Below are positions 46,783 to 58,844 of a stretch of DNA of 64,000 nt, piece by piece; position 1 is the first letter of the stretch; each line of letters opens with the position of its first letter. Location of the stretch: contig JAINUG010000004.1 of NCBI GenBank assembly GCA_029706075.1, positions 70,001 to 134,000 of the forward strand, given 5' to 3'. Origin of the DNA: Aldrovandia affinis (Eukaryota > Chordata > Actinopteri > Notacanthiformes > Halosauridae). Made by a program: the position numbers and the translations under genes. Below the pieces are notes generated by a model. It was given only the letters and a program-made list of their open reading frames with translations. It searched no databases and was not told where the DNA came from.

Positions 46783-46784
46783 TA

Positions 46785-47437
46785 TGTGGCGTCCCCAAGG
46801 GTTGGGCGACACTCACTGACCTTTCAGAGGGCGTAGGCAAGTGTAAGAACACTGAGGAGGCAGTAATATCAGCAGAAATTATGATTTATTAAACAAACAA
46901 CACAAAACGCAGGGTGGGGTCTTTTGGGGAATACGAACACAAAGTCCACAATTCTTGTCTCTTTGTCGATGTCCGTTCCAAATCCGCAATCCAGGTCCAA
47001 GTTCCGTTGTCCAGTCCGTAATCCAATTCCAAGTAATCCAATCCAAACACAAAACAAACACACAAAACAAACTCACTCTCTCAAAAACTCTCCAAAAACT
47101 CTCTCCAAAACTCTCTCCAAAAATACTCTCCAAAATCTCTCCAAAATACTCTCAACAAAAATACTCTCCAAAAATACTGGCTGGTCAATAGACTTCACAG
47201 TTATCTTTTCTCTCTCTCACTCACCAACTCCTCACAACCACGTTCCTACTCCTCTCTAAGAACAATGGGATCGAGTCCTTTAAATAGGCCTTGCAATGGC
47301 CTTCAGCTGGTCGTTTGCTCCCCATGCCTGACTTCGTTCAGGTGTTGCGGTGGCATGCTGGGAAATGTAGTGAAAATGGCTGCCATGTGTTGTAGGCCAG
47401 GCAGCCATTTCCTAGTGCAGCCCATCCGGCTGCCACA
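46785..47437 (-). repeat. LTR of the coiled-coil element (5' LTR by polarity)
   Basis: 653 bp with the same termini as its partner. TATTTAAA (47279-47286) and AATAAA (46885-46890) are on the minus strand, so transcription would start in this LTR and run toward lower coordinates through ORF1 and ORF2. Confidence 0.93.
47279..47286 (-). promoter_or_regulatory. TATA box of the active-side LTR
   Basis: TATTTAAA on the minus strand within CCTATTTAAAGGAC, placed about 150 bp from the upstream LTR edge and about 390 bp before AATAAA, a normal U3-to-R layout. Confidence 0.6.
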
Positions 47438-47706
47438 ATACATACACTGAAACAAACATACACACACCTGTACCCCCCCCACACACACACACACATATGC
47501 AGCTACACACACATACACCCACACGTTTGCACAAAGCCCACTGTTCCAGGCTCCAATCAGTGCAGGCGTTCCTCTCTGCCTTTGTATTCGAGGGGCAATT
47601 CAGCTTGTTAGCGCCAGTGTGTACATGAACAACGAGGGTTTCACACAGGCAACCAGGGTCACGTCCAACAAGTAAACGTCCTGCCTCCCTCCCTCTCTTC
47701 TTCCCT

Positions 47707-47749
<43 letters not shown>

Positions 47750-49320
47750 GGCCTCGGTGGGGGGTGATTCTGCACCGTTCTCTCAGCGGTCGACACACTT
47801 CCTCCTTCCCTTCACCCCCTGGCCCAGCTGTTTTCAGTGGGAGGTCAGGAAACCGGAGACGCCGCTACGAATGTCACGTGACGGGGGTTTCAGCCGCAGG
47901 AACGTGGCACAGCATTGTAATGTGGACATTGTAAGATTTGGAGGGGGGTCAGGGGAGTGCAGAGAGCCCGAGCAGGCGAGCACACAGGTGAGACAGGTGA
48001 GCAGCAGGGCACCCTGCTTGTTATCCTGCCATCCGCTGACCCCTGAGGGGCTCAGGCAGGGGTCACAGCCACTGCCGCTAATAAGGAGGGAGAATTATGG
48101 TGAATAATAGGTGAATGGTGAAGGGTGAATTATAGCGGCATTTCAATCTGCAACTCCCTCTCTCTCCCTGTTTCTCTCTTGCCCCCCCTCTATTTCTCTC
48201 TGTCTCTCACACTCTCTGGGAGGGAGGGGGTGGCTCTACCTACTCTCCAGCTATCACTTCAGCCCCATCCATCCAATCATCCGATCAGCACACCAGGCCC
48301 TGAGCCCCTCTGCTTGAGGCTCTGTCTTTGGCACATTGCTGGGGCTGCAGAGGCTTAAGAGAACTTGACCACACTGGCAAAATAAAAATACTCCCCTGTC
48401 ATCTAATTAAAAAAAGCAAACAGAAATAAACTATTTACTAACTCTCATACTGATGTGCAAACATAGATTCATTGCAATGCCAAAAGCAACTGTGAAATGC
48501 TGTTGAAAGATCTCAAAAAAGGACATTGCAGCCCTACTCCACTGCTTATCAACACTTTTCTGCTGCTCTAAAATCACAGACAGACAGAGAAAGACAGGGA
48601 GGGAGAGAGAAAGAAATAAAGGAGGGAGGGAGGGAGAAAAAGAGAGACAGAGAGAGGGAGGGAGGGAGGGAGGGAGAGAAAGAGGGAGCAAGGGAGAGAA
48701 AGAGAAACAGACAGAAGAAGGGAGGGAGGGAGAGAGAGGGAGAGTAAGAGGGAGGGAAGGAGACAGAGAGGAAGAGAGGGAGAGTATTTACTAAATGGCA
48801 AACAACCAAAACAATTTTTTTTTAAATTTGCATGCTCAGAAAATTCCTAATGAAATGGCATTCCAGACTTTAAAGCTGTTTTAGTTCATGTTGCCCCCAA
48901 TTAGCAGCTCTTAAAATGAGGTGGGATCGATTATCCTCAGCTCCACCATGAGACGGGCTGAGGAACAGCATCGCTTTGTCCGCTCAGACCGCAGGACACC
49001 GGATTCTCCTGTCCTGCCTTGAGCAAATGCGCACCGCAATTTGGGCCTGTAATTACCCACACCATGAACAATGTTAGAGCACTTGAAAATCCTTCAGCGC
49101 TGCACCACCAAATGGCACTTAAATGCCCCCAATCTGGCATAACTGATGTCGTAATTGAGGCAATAATCCATTTTTTCCGGCAGCGGTAGCAGGAGCACGG
49201 CCTAAGAAAGCCTTGGCTTATGAACTCGGCCACAATGCCACAATTTGCTATCATATGAGCACACGGGCCTAGATTCAAACAAACAGACTTAGACTAAATA
49301 AGGACAAATGCAATTCAAAC
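47438..49320. other. Non-coding; (AC)n, (CT)n and a purine-rich tract
   Basis: Contains (AC)n remnants (47468-47525), a (CT)n tract (47717-47742) and a 200-bp GGGA/GAGA purine tract at 48580-48785. No gene was recognised. Confidence 0.5.
48580..48785. repeat. Polypurine GA/GGGA array
   Basis: About 200 bp almost entirely of A and G on the plus strand (GGGAGGGAGGGA, AGAGAG, AAAGAGAGA units). Such tracts can form triplex DNA. Open frames are artefacts. Confidence 0.95.
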
Positions 49321-49324
49321 TGAC

Positions 49325-49733
49325 AAGACTTGGTAGTGGCTAGACAGTAGTGGCTAGACGGAAGCCACTCCTGAGTAAAAGGCATATGACAGCCCGCCTG
49401 GAGTTTGCCAAACGGCACTTAAAGGACTCAGAGCATGAGGAAAAAGATTCTCTGGTCTGATGAGACAAAAATTGAACTTTTTGGCCTGAATGTCAAGCGA
49501 TACCATAAAGGCCTGATTGATGGAGTGCTGCAGAGATGTTTGTCATTCTGCCAGGTTCTCCCATCGCTGCAGAGGAACTCTGAAGCTCTCTTAGAGTGGC
49601 CATTGGGTTCTTGGTCACCTCCCTGACCAAGGCCCTTCTTTTCCGGTTACTGAATTTGGGCGGACGGCCAGCTATAAGAAGAGCCGTGGTTCCAAACTTG
49701 TTTCATTTCACATGATGGAGCCCACTGTACTCC
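49325..49733. mobile_element. Rearranged Tc1 transposase fragments (family B), head-to-head
   Basis: Two pieces of a Tc1-type transposase are joined in opposite orientation near 49500. On the plus strand (49360-49500) is the middle part, with LEFAKRHLKDSE and the first catalytic Asp in [13 protein letters not shown]. On the minus strand (49733-49505) is the N-terminal helix-turn-helix part, with GRPPKFSNRKRRALV and VTKNPMATLRELQ. In an intact gene the minus-strand piece would directly precede the other on one strand. The rest of the element and its terminal repeats are absent. Confidence 0.75.
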
Positions 49734-50290
49734 TGGGGCCTAATTTATAAAAAGGTTGCGTAGAAACCATGCTACATTTGATCTAAGATCATTTCTGAAA
49801 TGTGCGTACGCCACTCCCCCATGTGAAATCTCTAAATCACAAATGATCTTGAAATTGTGCGTAGCTGAATGGTTTTTCTCCGCCTTGTAAACGCCCCCTA
49901 ATTAATAGCATTTAACATATAAAGGAGCTCGAATCAAAGCACAAATCCTCTGCTTGATAATGGCGAGCTGCAAGAAAAAGAATTTTAGCGAGGCCGAAAT
50001 CGAGGTCCTGTTGGCGGAGTTGCAGATGCGTGCAGGGACGCTGTTTGGGAGCCTTTCCACTGGCTTTACCAGTAAAACCAAGTACGTAGCCTGGCAGTCT
50101 GTAGCCCAGGCTGTGAACGGGGGGCAGCAAAGGTCCCTGAAGGACGTAAAGGAAAAGTGGTCTGATTTAAAACTGAGGTCAAAATCTCAAATGACTCGTT
50201 CCCTTCTTATTGCGCGGTTGGCAATATCTTCGAGAAGTGACAATGCTGCCATTCTTCCTCTTGCAGACATTTTATAGCCTATAGATTGAC
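49734..50290 (+). mobile_element. PIF/Harbinger fragment with Myb-like gene
   Basis: Begins ggggcctaatttataaaaag at the border of the Tc1 fragment, a Harbinger-like terminus, and contains the Myb/SANT ORF. No matching right terminus and no DDE transposase is seen downstream, so it is truncated. Confidence 0.6.
49960..50277 (+). CDS. Harbinger Myb/SANT-like DNA-binding protein, partial
   Basis: The start is taken at the second ATG (49960), in good context (aATGG), because the upstream ATG is only two codons away. The product of about 105 residues has the trihelix/Myb-like pattern of Harbinger ORF1 proteins: FSEAEIEVLLAELQ, then LFGSLSTGFTSKTK, then WQSVAQAVNG, and VKEKWSDLKLRSKSQ. In PIF/Harbinger elements this protein binds the transposon ends and brings in a separate transposase; NAIF1- and MSANTD-type host genes are related. 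The conserved domain fills the first 80 residues. Beyond WSDLKLRSKSQ the sequence no longer resembles the family, which suggests a frameshift or truncation. Confidence 0.7.
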   Translation: MASCKKKNFSEAEIEVLLAELQMRAGTLFGSLSTGFTSKTKYVAWQSVAQAVNGGQQRSLKDVKEKWSDLKLRSKSQMTRSLLIARLAISSRSDNAAILPLADIL

Positions 50291-50540
50291 CAAAATGTTT
50301 TACACGTGTGGAACCATAATATGTATATTAAATCAATTTCCTTCAAGGATGTGTCAATTATGCTAATATGGGTAGTTTTGGAAAACCAATGTGTGTTTCT
50401 GTTTTGTTTTCCACAAGTAGCCTAGCTTATGTTTTAATTTATTAATAACTTTATTGTGCAAACCATTACTTATAGCCTAAGCAATGTGTTCAATCTGGTA
50501 ATACAACTACAACAGCATCTACTACTACTACTACTACTAC

Positions 50541-50589
<49 letters not shown>

Positions 50590-50640
50590 GAAACAACTAG
50601 GCAGCAGATGACATGTTGGCGCTCTTAGACTTCCGAATAC
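50291..50640. other. Non-coding with (CTA)n/(TAA)n tract
   Basis: AT-rich sequence ending with a CTA and then TAA/AAT trinucleotide tract (50518-50586). No gene was seen. Confidence 0.6.
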
Positions 50641-50765
50641 ATTTTACATTACATTTACATTACATTTACATTTTAAGTAGGAACAATCATTTAGCAGACG
50701 CTCTTATCCAGAGCGACTTACAAGATGTGCATAAATACATGGTAGGAACAATCACAGTTCGCGGA
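50641..50765 (+). repeat. Teleost dispersed repeat (ATTTAGCAGACGCTCTTATC type)
   Basis: TACATT repeats are followed by atttagcagacgctcttatc and CCAGAGCGACTTACAAGATG, the same fish-wide motif as at 15440. Confidence 0.65.
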
Positions 50766-50880
50766 AGAGATCAGTGCAGTAATACAGCAATAAACCATTG
50801 CAGGCAACTGCATACCGTACCTGTAACACTGGGAAGGAAAAGGTTAGTAAATTATTTATTTTTTTAAGCAATGTTTTAGC

Positions 50881-51335
50881 ATGCTTTAGCAATGTTTTTA
50901 TACCCTTTCCCAGATCTATGCCTCAACACAATTCTATATCTGAGGTCTATGGGGAGTTCCTTGGGCTTGGTTTTTGCTCTGACATGCACTGTGAACTGTG
51001 GGACCTTATATAGACAGGTGTGTGTCTTTCTAAAGCATGTACAATCAATTGAATTTGTCACAGGTGGACAACAATCAAGTTCTAGAGACATCTCAAGGAT
51101 GATCAAAGGGAACAGGATGCATCTGAGCTCAATTTCGAGTGTCATAGCAAAGGGGCTGAATACTTATGTAAATGTGATATTTCATTTTTTACATTTAAAT
51201 AAACCTGTTTTCGCTTTGTCATTGTGGGGTATTGTGTGTAGATTGAAAAGGAAAAAAATATTTAATCAATTTTAGAATAAGGCTGTAAAATGTGGAAAAA
51301 GTGAAGGGGTCTGAATACTTTCTGAATGCACTGTA
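50881..51335 (+). mobile_element. Tc1/mariner 3' end fragment (family C)
   Basis: The right end is gggtctgaatactttctgaa followed by TGCACTG and TA. Read in reverse this is the CAGTGCATTCAGAAAGTATT terminus widespread in fish. The upstream part matches the 3' non-coding half of that family, with ATAGACAGGTGTGTGTCTTT. The left half is missing. Confidence 0.75.
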
Positions 51336-52290
51336 AATATATATATATAAAAATCCTCTTCAAGTGTGAAAATTCCCATATATTGTTCATGTAGCCTGTA
51401 ATAACCCTCATTCAGAGGCAGAGACTAAAATATGCAGTGTGAAACCACTATTGGAATTTGGTAAATAAAGCAATAGGCAATCTCTACTGGCAGCTTAGTG
51501 TCTGGGCCCTGTGACTGTGAGGAGCCAGGGGGGCTGGACCCTCTATCAACAAGCCCAGGGGTCCCCAGCGAGCCCTGAGAAGGCCTGATAATGGGCCCTC
51601 GGGCGATGACGACATCATCATCATCATCATCGTCGTTGTCTTCTTCTTCCCACCACCCGCTGCTGCGTTCCGACGGCCGTTTTATTTGCTTGGAGGCGCC
51701 TGTCGTGAGTTTCATCGACATCGCGGGAGAGCAGGGTCTGTGAGACTTGTACCTGTGAGACTTGCAGCATAAAAGCGCTAACAGGAGGCATGTGGTTCGG
51801 TTGTTCAGATTTCCCTGCACACATACCCCTCCTCCCCATTCCCCCCTATTCCCCCAATCCCCCAATCCCGTTTCCCTGCACACACACACCCCTGCCTCTG
51901 CCCATTCCCCCCCCTCCCTCTCCCCCAGCCCTGTTTCCCTGCCCCCCACCCCCCACCCTGTGTGATCTACACTGCATTCAAATGAAATATGAATAGCGGG
52001 ATGTATTCTTAAGCCTCCCTGACAAGGCAGGAAAAATCCTTCCGCAGCTAAGTATGGTGGGCAAAAAACTCCATTTGAAAAACTGAACTGTGGGAACTGG
52101 GCTGTGTTAAAGGTGTTATTTTCATATTTCGCTCTGTGGAGTCCCAGCGTTTGGTCCTCTCCCCCCAGACTGGTATTTAAACCGTAGATATGCAGTTTGG
52201 CTTTGTTCATTCAGGAGGCAGGGTGAAAAGGGAAGAATGCAGGAGGGGAAGTAAAGAACATCACATTGCATCTGAGACTCTGGTTCTGCA
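51336..52290. other. Non-coding, no gene recognised
   Basis: An (ATC)n tract lies at 51609-51632 and a C-rich tract at about 51825-51958. A long minus-strand open frame across them is driven by low complexity and has no domain I know. Confidence 0.4.
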
Positions 52291-52292
52291 TA

Positions 52293-52293
<1 letters not shown>

Positions 52294-52334
<41 letters not shown>

Positions 52335-52474
52335 TTGTATATACGTATGTGTATATATGTGTGTGTGATTGTATATACTGTATATGTGTGTGTGTGTGTG
52401 TGTATGTGTGTGTATGTGTGTGTGTGTGTGTGTGTATGCACGCATGCATGTATGTGTGTATATGTGTGTGTCAC
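52294..52474. repeat. Interrupted (GT)n/(TATG)n array
   Basis: GT dinucleotides are mixed with TATATGTGTG and ACGCATGCATG units over about 180 bp. Confidence 0.93.
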
Positions 52475-53905
52475 TGGATAATTTGTGTTGAGGGAAGCAT
52501 GTTTCCAGTCCAGAGATTAGAACGCTCATGTGCAGGTACACTGCAATTAAAAATAATGATAATGAAGTTTGAAAGATTCAATCTCTGTACTTGTTTCTGT
52601 CTCAGAATGTTGTAGGGAAGAGGATGTACCTGGTGTAGTTAATTCATTACCTGTCTGCACACAGCAGCGTACGCAGCTCAGCGAAGGAAGGGAGCCCACG
52701 CAAACCTCTGTCATATGCAAACACTGAATGAAAAGACCCGCGATAATACATTTTGTCACAGATTATGCATGCTGTATGCACCTCCTTCACTTTGAGTTAT
52801 AATACATCCACTTTACTTACAAATTTAGTGTGCGATGTCTTTTGATTCTGTTTTCAGTTTTAAACATGCTGATTTGCGCTGATGCAGATACATTTAAAAG
52901 TTGCTCTTAAATCATTAAGAGACACACCAAACTACATTTAAATGTATGACCGTATAACAGTGAACATAAGCAAAGAGACACATAATACAAAACAAGTCAA
53001 ACTAAATCAGAACGTCCAGCTACAGTAGATCATTCCATTCAAGAGGACACATGCTGCAAACAAATTTCCAGATACAAATCATCTTAGAGAGGTCTACCTC
53101 TTTATCAAAATAATAACTTTTTAGTCACACTGGACCACACAGCCTCACTGCACCTTACAATCTCACTGCACTGTAGTCTCACTACACAACACAGTCTCAC
53201 TGCACAACACAGTCACACTGCAGTATAGTCTCACTATACAACACTGTCTCACAACTACACAGTCACACTGCACCACAGTACCACTTGATGTTACTCCCTG
53301 CTACTTAAATAAGAAGTGTCAGGAATATCCCCCAAAAATGCATGCAGAACATTGAAGGAGTGTGCTATTCTGAGTTGGAAATTCAAAGTGTCTGAAGTCC
53401 TAAAAAATATATATAATAAAGCAAATTACATATGCTGATATCTTTGCACAGACCATTTTATCCTGCAGTATGGGGGAGGAGCTTTGCATTACCCTGTCAA
53501 TCAACAAACTCCTCCTTCATGCAGAAATCCAAGGGTAACCCAAGAAGAGAGAAAACGCAGACACTTGTGCCAGGTCGAAGAACTATCAGCCATTTGAAGC
53601 GTAAAGGATTCCACAGGGGAATCTGCTGAGGAGGTGTGTGTTGCGATTCTCCCGATCTCAGATTGTGAACACGCGTCTCTCGCGTTCCATCAAGGCCATC
53701 AAACATGGGCCCTGCCGTCCTATGTCACAGTGACCCCTGCTGGACAGACAGTTCCTGGGGCGAGGAACTGACAGATGAATATCATATTCAAAATCCGCGA
53801 CAATTATTTCTCATTAAGAATCCATAATAAACACATAACTGATTATGATCTGTAGCTGATTATGGAGTGTTAACAACAATCTCATGAGCACACATTGTGC
53901 CAGTG
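52475..53905. other. Non-coding with short CACAGTCTCACTGCA tandem units
   Basis: A loosely tandem region at about 53125-53285 repeats ACACAGTCTCACTGCA with variants. No gene was recognised. Confidence 0.5.
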
Positions 53906-53907
53906 AG

Positions 53908-54291
<384 letters not shown>

Positions 54292-55885
54292 GAGTTAATG
54301 AGTGTTTCTTGACAATCGGGGTCGGTACATATCACGGGTCAACGTGTCCATCATCTCCCTTTTTCCTCTGTATCTTTCTCGCGAGTTCATTCACCGCCTG
54401 AAAGGAACAGCCAGGCGTTGTGTGTGAGGTAATTACTTTCATCAGCACAAGTTGACACAACAATTACGAGCAAAATATAAATCATTCAGAAATCATTACT
54501 TTTCACATAATCGCCAAAGTGTAGCAGAAAGCATGACAATATGGCATCAAGGACAATAGACTGCAATTCACTGCGTATGAATGTGTCATTTAATAATGAA
54601 TCAACACGCGCCGCCTCAGATCGGGGGGGGGGGGTGCAGAGACACTACCCCCCCCCCCCAAACCCCCAAGCCCAGGGTGTGCCTGGAGCATGTCGCATTC
54701 CCTGTTCTCATTTCCACACTACGGATGCAGACAATATGTTCGTGTTGCAAAAAGGCTGAGGATTTGCCATAGCTCAGGGAAGACTTGTGGCAGCGCTGAA
54801 AGAAACAGAATCCAATTGCTCCTCCTCGTGTCCGGATAGGGAGCGGTATTAAACGAGGCAGCGAGCAGACATATGGACAAGGGAGGCTGTGCCTCCTCAC
54901 TCAGGCTAATTCGAGCACTAGGCCAAAGCTGGCAGATATGAAAGGGTAGATACTCGACAAAGCCGCGTAGTTTCTTTTAGGTCAGATGAGTACACGTGCC
55001 TCGGTCCACGGCTGAGCGGGGGATATCGATGTTCCTCAATTGTGTGCGAGACCCAGACACAACGCTCCGTGTCCTGCACTCTAAACATCCATTGACTGCA
55101 GCTAAGTGCATGACCTGGCACAGGCATCGCCCGGGATCAGTCAAGTGGGCTGGGAGACGCGCGTGCAGGCCGTTGCTTTGTGGCGTTGCAAAGCACAGGC
55201 CGTGCAGGTATCACAGGGGCCAGAGGGCGCCTTGTCGTCACATGCGTAAGAAGCGGACCGACGTGTAGAAGTCTCGAGGCGGCTTTGTGAGATGAAACGT
55301 GCACATTTGTAGATATTTTACAAGGGGGGGGTAAACAATAAATAAATATCAGCTGGGTGTAAGGCAAATGGATTTACACCACTGGCCGAAAGACTTTAAA
55401 ACCCCGAACATGATGTTTCTCAGATCTGTACTTTTCTCATTTAGTTTCAGAGTGAAAGCTCAGGCGTGCCAGTCAAGCAGAAAATGAATCAAATCTGTTT
55501 GCCTTCGGCTCCGTTCAGATTTCCCAAATGGTAATATTTATTTGTTTGTTTATTTATTTATTTAGGGCATAATGTGTTTCTTTTTAATAAGCCATGTATC
55601 ACCGGCAGTAGCGCTGGCTTCTGACTGTCACTTGCTGCTGACGTTTCTGCTAAAAATGACCTGATATTATTGCAAAAGAAAGGGGATTGAGTATCAGACG
55701 TCCATATGCTTGTCGTAATGGGGCTATTCTAACCAAATCTACCTTGTAACACATTCCCTGTGACCTCAACCTAGTGAAACATTGATCAATTAAGTGGAGA
55801 GGCCACTCAAATGCTCTAAAGTTAAACCATCCGTGACTGAGACTGCTAACGATCATAATCTAAAAGCACAGTGTCAGCCAAAAAA
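54292..55885. other. Non-coding, no gene recognised
   Basis: Contains G- and C-runs at 54623-54659. A plus-strand frame at 54996-55268 has no recognisable domain. No RNA gene was seen. Confidence 0.4.
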
Positions 55886-55887
55886 GC

Positions 55888-55979
55888 TCCCTCTCCCTCT
55901 CTCCCTCTCTCTCCCCTCTCTCCCTCTCTCTCTCTCTCTCTCCTCCTCTCTCCCTTTCTCCCTCTCCCTCTCCCTCTCC

Positions 55980-56015
<36 letters not shown>

Positions 56016-56019
56016 CCTT

Positions 56020-56108
<89 letters not shown>

Positions 56109-56130
56109 CTCTTTCTCTTTCTCTTTCTCT
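55888..56130. repeat. (CT)n polypyrimidine array
   Basis: About 240 bp of CT-rich units (CTCTCCCTCT, then a pure (CT)n of about 80 bp at 56021-56098), ending with a few GT and CTTT units. Confidence 0.96.
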
Positions 56131-57035
56131 CATATATATCTTCAGTCCAACATTTCATTCAAGGGAAGATTTAGTTTCCTCCTGTCAACTCCTGTGAGAA
56201 GCTATTAAAACATGGCAGTACAGGAACATGACTGAAGAAAAGGGTGAGGGGAGGGGGTGGGGGTGACGCTCCCAGTCCCTTCTTTATTATAAGAGGGGGA
56301 GGAAAAGATTACGCCATGGCCTGCGGTCCTTCAAGACCCATCAGGGAATTCCCACAATGCTGCGGTGACAGTTATCGATAGTCCTCGCGGGTACCTTTTA
56401 ACCTCCGTGTTTCACTGGTTGTCTCTGAGAAGAACATCCTCACAGGCCTGTCAATTGTTAATGGGGCATTATCATTCTCATCAGGACAATACCCAAGGCA
56501 ATGTGTAAGGACAACCGTCCGCAGATCCAAAGTCACAGCGCTCCCTGAAAAAGAAGTATACCTCTAACACATTGGAGAGTTGTCGGGAGATTGTTGATTA
56601 CATCTGAGACTAATTTGACACTAATGATCAGATAGCATTCACGGCATCATTTCACTCTGTTGCCCTGCATTACACAGCACGTGGCATGTTAATTAGTAAC
56701 ATTCCAACCTGTAACATTCTAAGTTAAAGGTATAGGTGTATGGGTCTCCTACACTGCGTTACTGCAGCCGTTATGCTGTAATTGCATAAAACTGCATTCT
56801 GTCTGACACCAGTGACAGCGGCCGGCTAAAAATGGAAGATTATGCACGGCAAGAAAGCAATTTTGCATGGTTCATACTTTGCTGTAGCGGCGACGCTAGC
56901 TATCGCTTTCATGTGGTGTTATTTCAAACGTCCAATTATCATGTAATCAGCAGCCAGTAACTGGGGAGTCATATTCACATGCATCAGAGGAACAGATGTT
57001 CTCCGACATGTGTTTCTGTCACACGTAACTTATCT

Positions 57036-57078
<43 letters not shown>

Positions 57079-58799
57079 GCGCACACACACACATACAAAC
57101 ATACACACACACTCACACTGTGGTCTCTTAGCATCCGTTCATAAGATTTTTCACTCAACTGCACCTCTGAGGTAGCACTGCCCTGATCGTTGTGAACCTC
57201 CCTCCCATCGGTCAGAACGTATGGAATACCAATGAGAAAAACCCCACGGATTCAATAAAACGACTATGATAAGCCGTCCAAAACAGCAAATACGCTCTCA
57301 GTTAGAATGGAGGGTTAGCACGCGTAGCTACAAGACCTCCAAGCTGGGGTTGAGGGCAAAAATTATTTAAATGATTTATTATTTAACGGAGAGGAACAGA
57401 ACTGGATCTAATTTGCACACCGAGTTTCATTCCAGCACGCAGGCTCGACTTCATGCATATCCATATTTATCATCAAACGTTTTCAAACGATGGCATTTTT
57501 TTCCCGTCTCCCTTCAAGTCAGAGCAATAGCAGAGACTTTTGATCAGCGTAGCACATGTAATAAATCATGCAACATTTTGGCGCAACAGAGTAACGCTGA
57601 AAGTGTAATTCTTGCTAGCGTAATTATTTTATTGTGCCAAGGAGTGATGATCAATTAGACATCTGTCGCTAACAATTCCGGTCAGGCTTACACGCTGAGC
57701 TTCTGAACTGTGGAGACACCTTGGAATTAGAGAAAGAGAGAAAAATGTCGGCACGCTGGAATTAACACCACCCCATAGTCATTACGCTGCATTCACAAGT
57801 CATCTGTCATTGGATATTGAATACATTACTTCCACTCCACAGGGCTTCCAAAAAGGGCTATTTCCAACGAGCCTCAAACATGCCTTCCCACACAGAGGGT
57901 TCGGAATTAAAAATCTCCCAAACAAAATGCCCCCCCCCAGTACTAATTAGGTTGGCAAGCATGAACAGAACAAGATATTAGTTTGTAAAAAGAGAGGAGA
58001 GAAAATGACACTTTGATGTGGCATAAGAGGACGCAATGGAGGAAGTGTATTGTGCTGAGAGTCTTTCTGTTTGCGTTGCGTCGCGTTTGACCTCAAAGAA
58101 CGACTTTGGGAGATGCAGCGGCGGAGGCCTCCCGCTGAGAATGCGAGGGCGTTCCATCACCATCTCCGCCACAGCCTCCCTTCCTTTTGTTATTTCTTGT
58201 ATACTAATGACACTAACTAAAGACACTCATGAGCTTGATAAAGCAGAGGCAAAACCCAAAGCTTTTCGGTGGTCTTGCATCACAGCATCAAAAAAGCCCT
58301 TCGGTTTTCATCCGCCACGGGAAAAAGGTGGGCATATTCTTATTGCTGAACGATCTACATGTAAATCTACACTTAACTTTCCTTTCTTTTAAAAATAAAG
58401 AGCAGCCTTCAAGAACGCATTCGCTCAATTTGATCCTTTATGCCCACACATTAAAATAACAAGAAATAATAAAGGTGGACTTTGTAGCTGTGGCTGAAGC
58501 AATTTATTTCTGGGAGAAGAACTCAGTATGCTATAAAAGGTGAATCATTTCAATCTGTTCAAGCAGCTACTGTGGACTGTAGACAGGTGGTAGACTAAAT
58601 AATGGAAACACCGAACGAAAAAGGACTGTTCTTTTGAAGTAGCTAAATCGCAATCGAAAAGCAGTCTACGCGTGTGTTTCATATGGCAATACTAATTACC
58701 AATGTGTTTCTGCTAAAAAATACATTTTAGAATCCACACTTTAATATGTGAGTTTCTAAAGAAACGTGAGAGATCTAACAGATTTGTACAGAGGTCAAA
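56131..58799. other. Non-coding, apparently unique sequence
   Basis: Apart from an (AC)n tract (57037-57115) this stretch shows no repeats I know. It has moderate GC and TTAATTAG/ATGATCA-type words (for example at 56540-56960). It could contain conserved regulatory sequence, but that is untested. Frames at 57371-57658 and 58036-58392 have no recognised domain. Confidence 0.4.
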
Positions 58800-58844
58800 T
58801 CGCAGGAACTAAAAAGCAAGATGATTTAATGTGTCATACGCATC

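Larger units (their letters stand above)
43922..47437 (-). mobile_element. Non-autonomous LTR retroelement carrying coiled-coil (GRIPAP1-like) coding sequence
   Basis: Two direct repeats of 657 bp (43922-44578) and 653 bp (46785-47437) begin TGTGGC and end GCCACA. They flank a 2.2-kb interior. A 4-bp direct repeat ATAC lies outside both ends (43918-43921, 47438-47441). Primer-binding site, polypurine tract, TATA box and AATAAA all agree on minus-strand transcription. The interior encodes long coiled coils. It has no zinc knuckle, aspartic protease, YXDD reverse transcriptase or DDE integrase that I can find, so it would depend on enzymes from another element. The LTRs differ mainly by indels in a CTCTCCAAAA-type tract, suggesting recent insertion. 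Confidence 0.88.

Noticed and set aside
51425-52210. 261-codon minus-strand open frame
   Set aside because: Driven by an (ATC)n Asp-run and a C-rich tract read in reverse; no domain.
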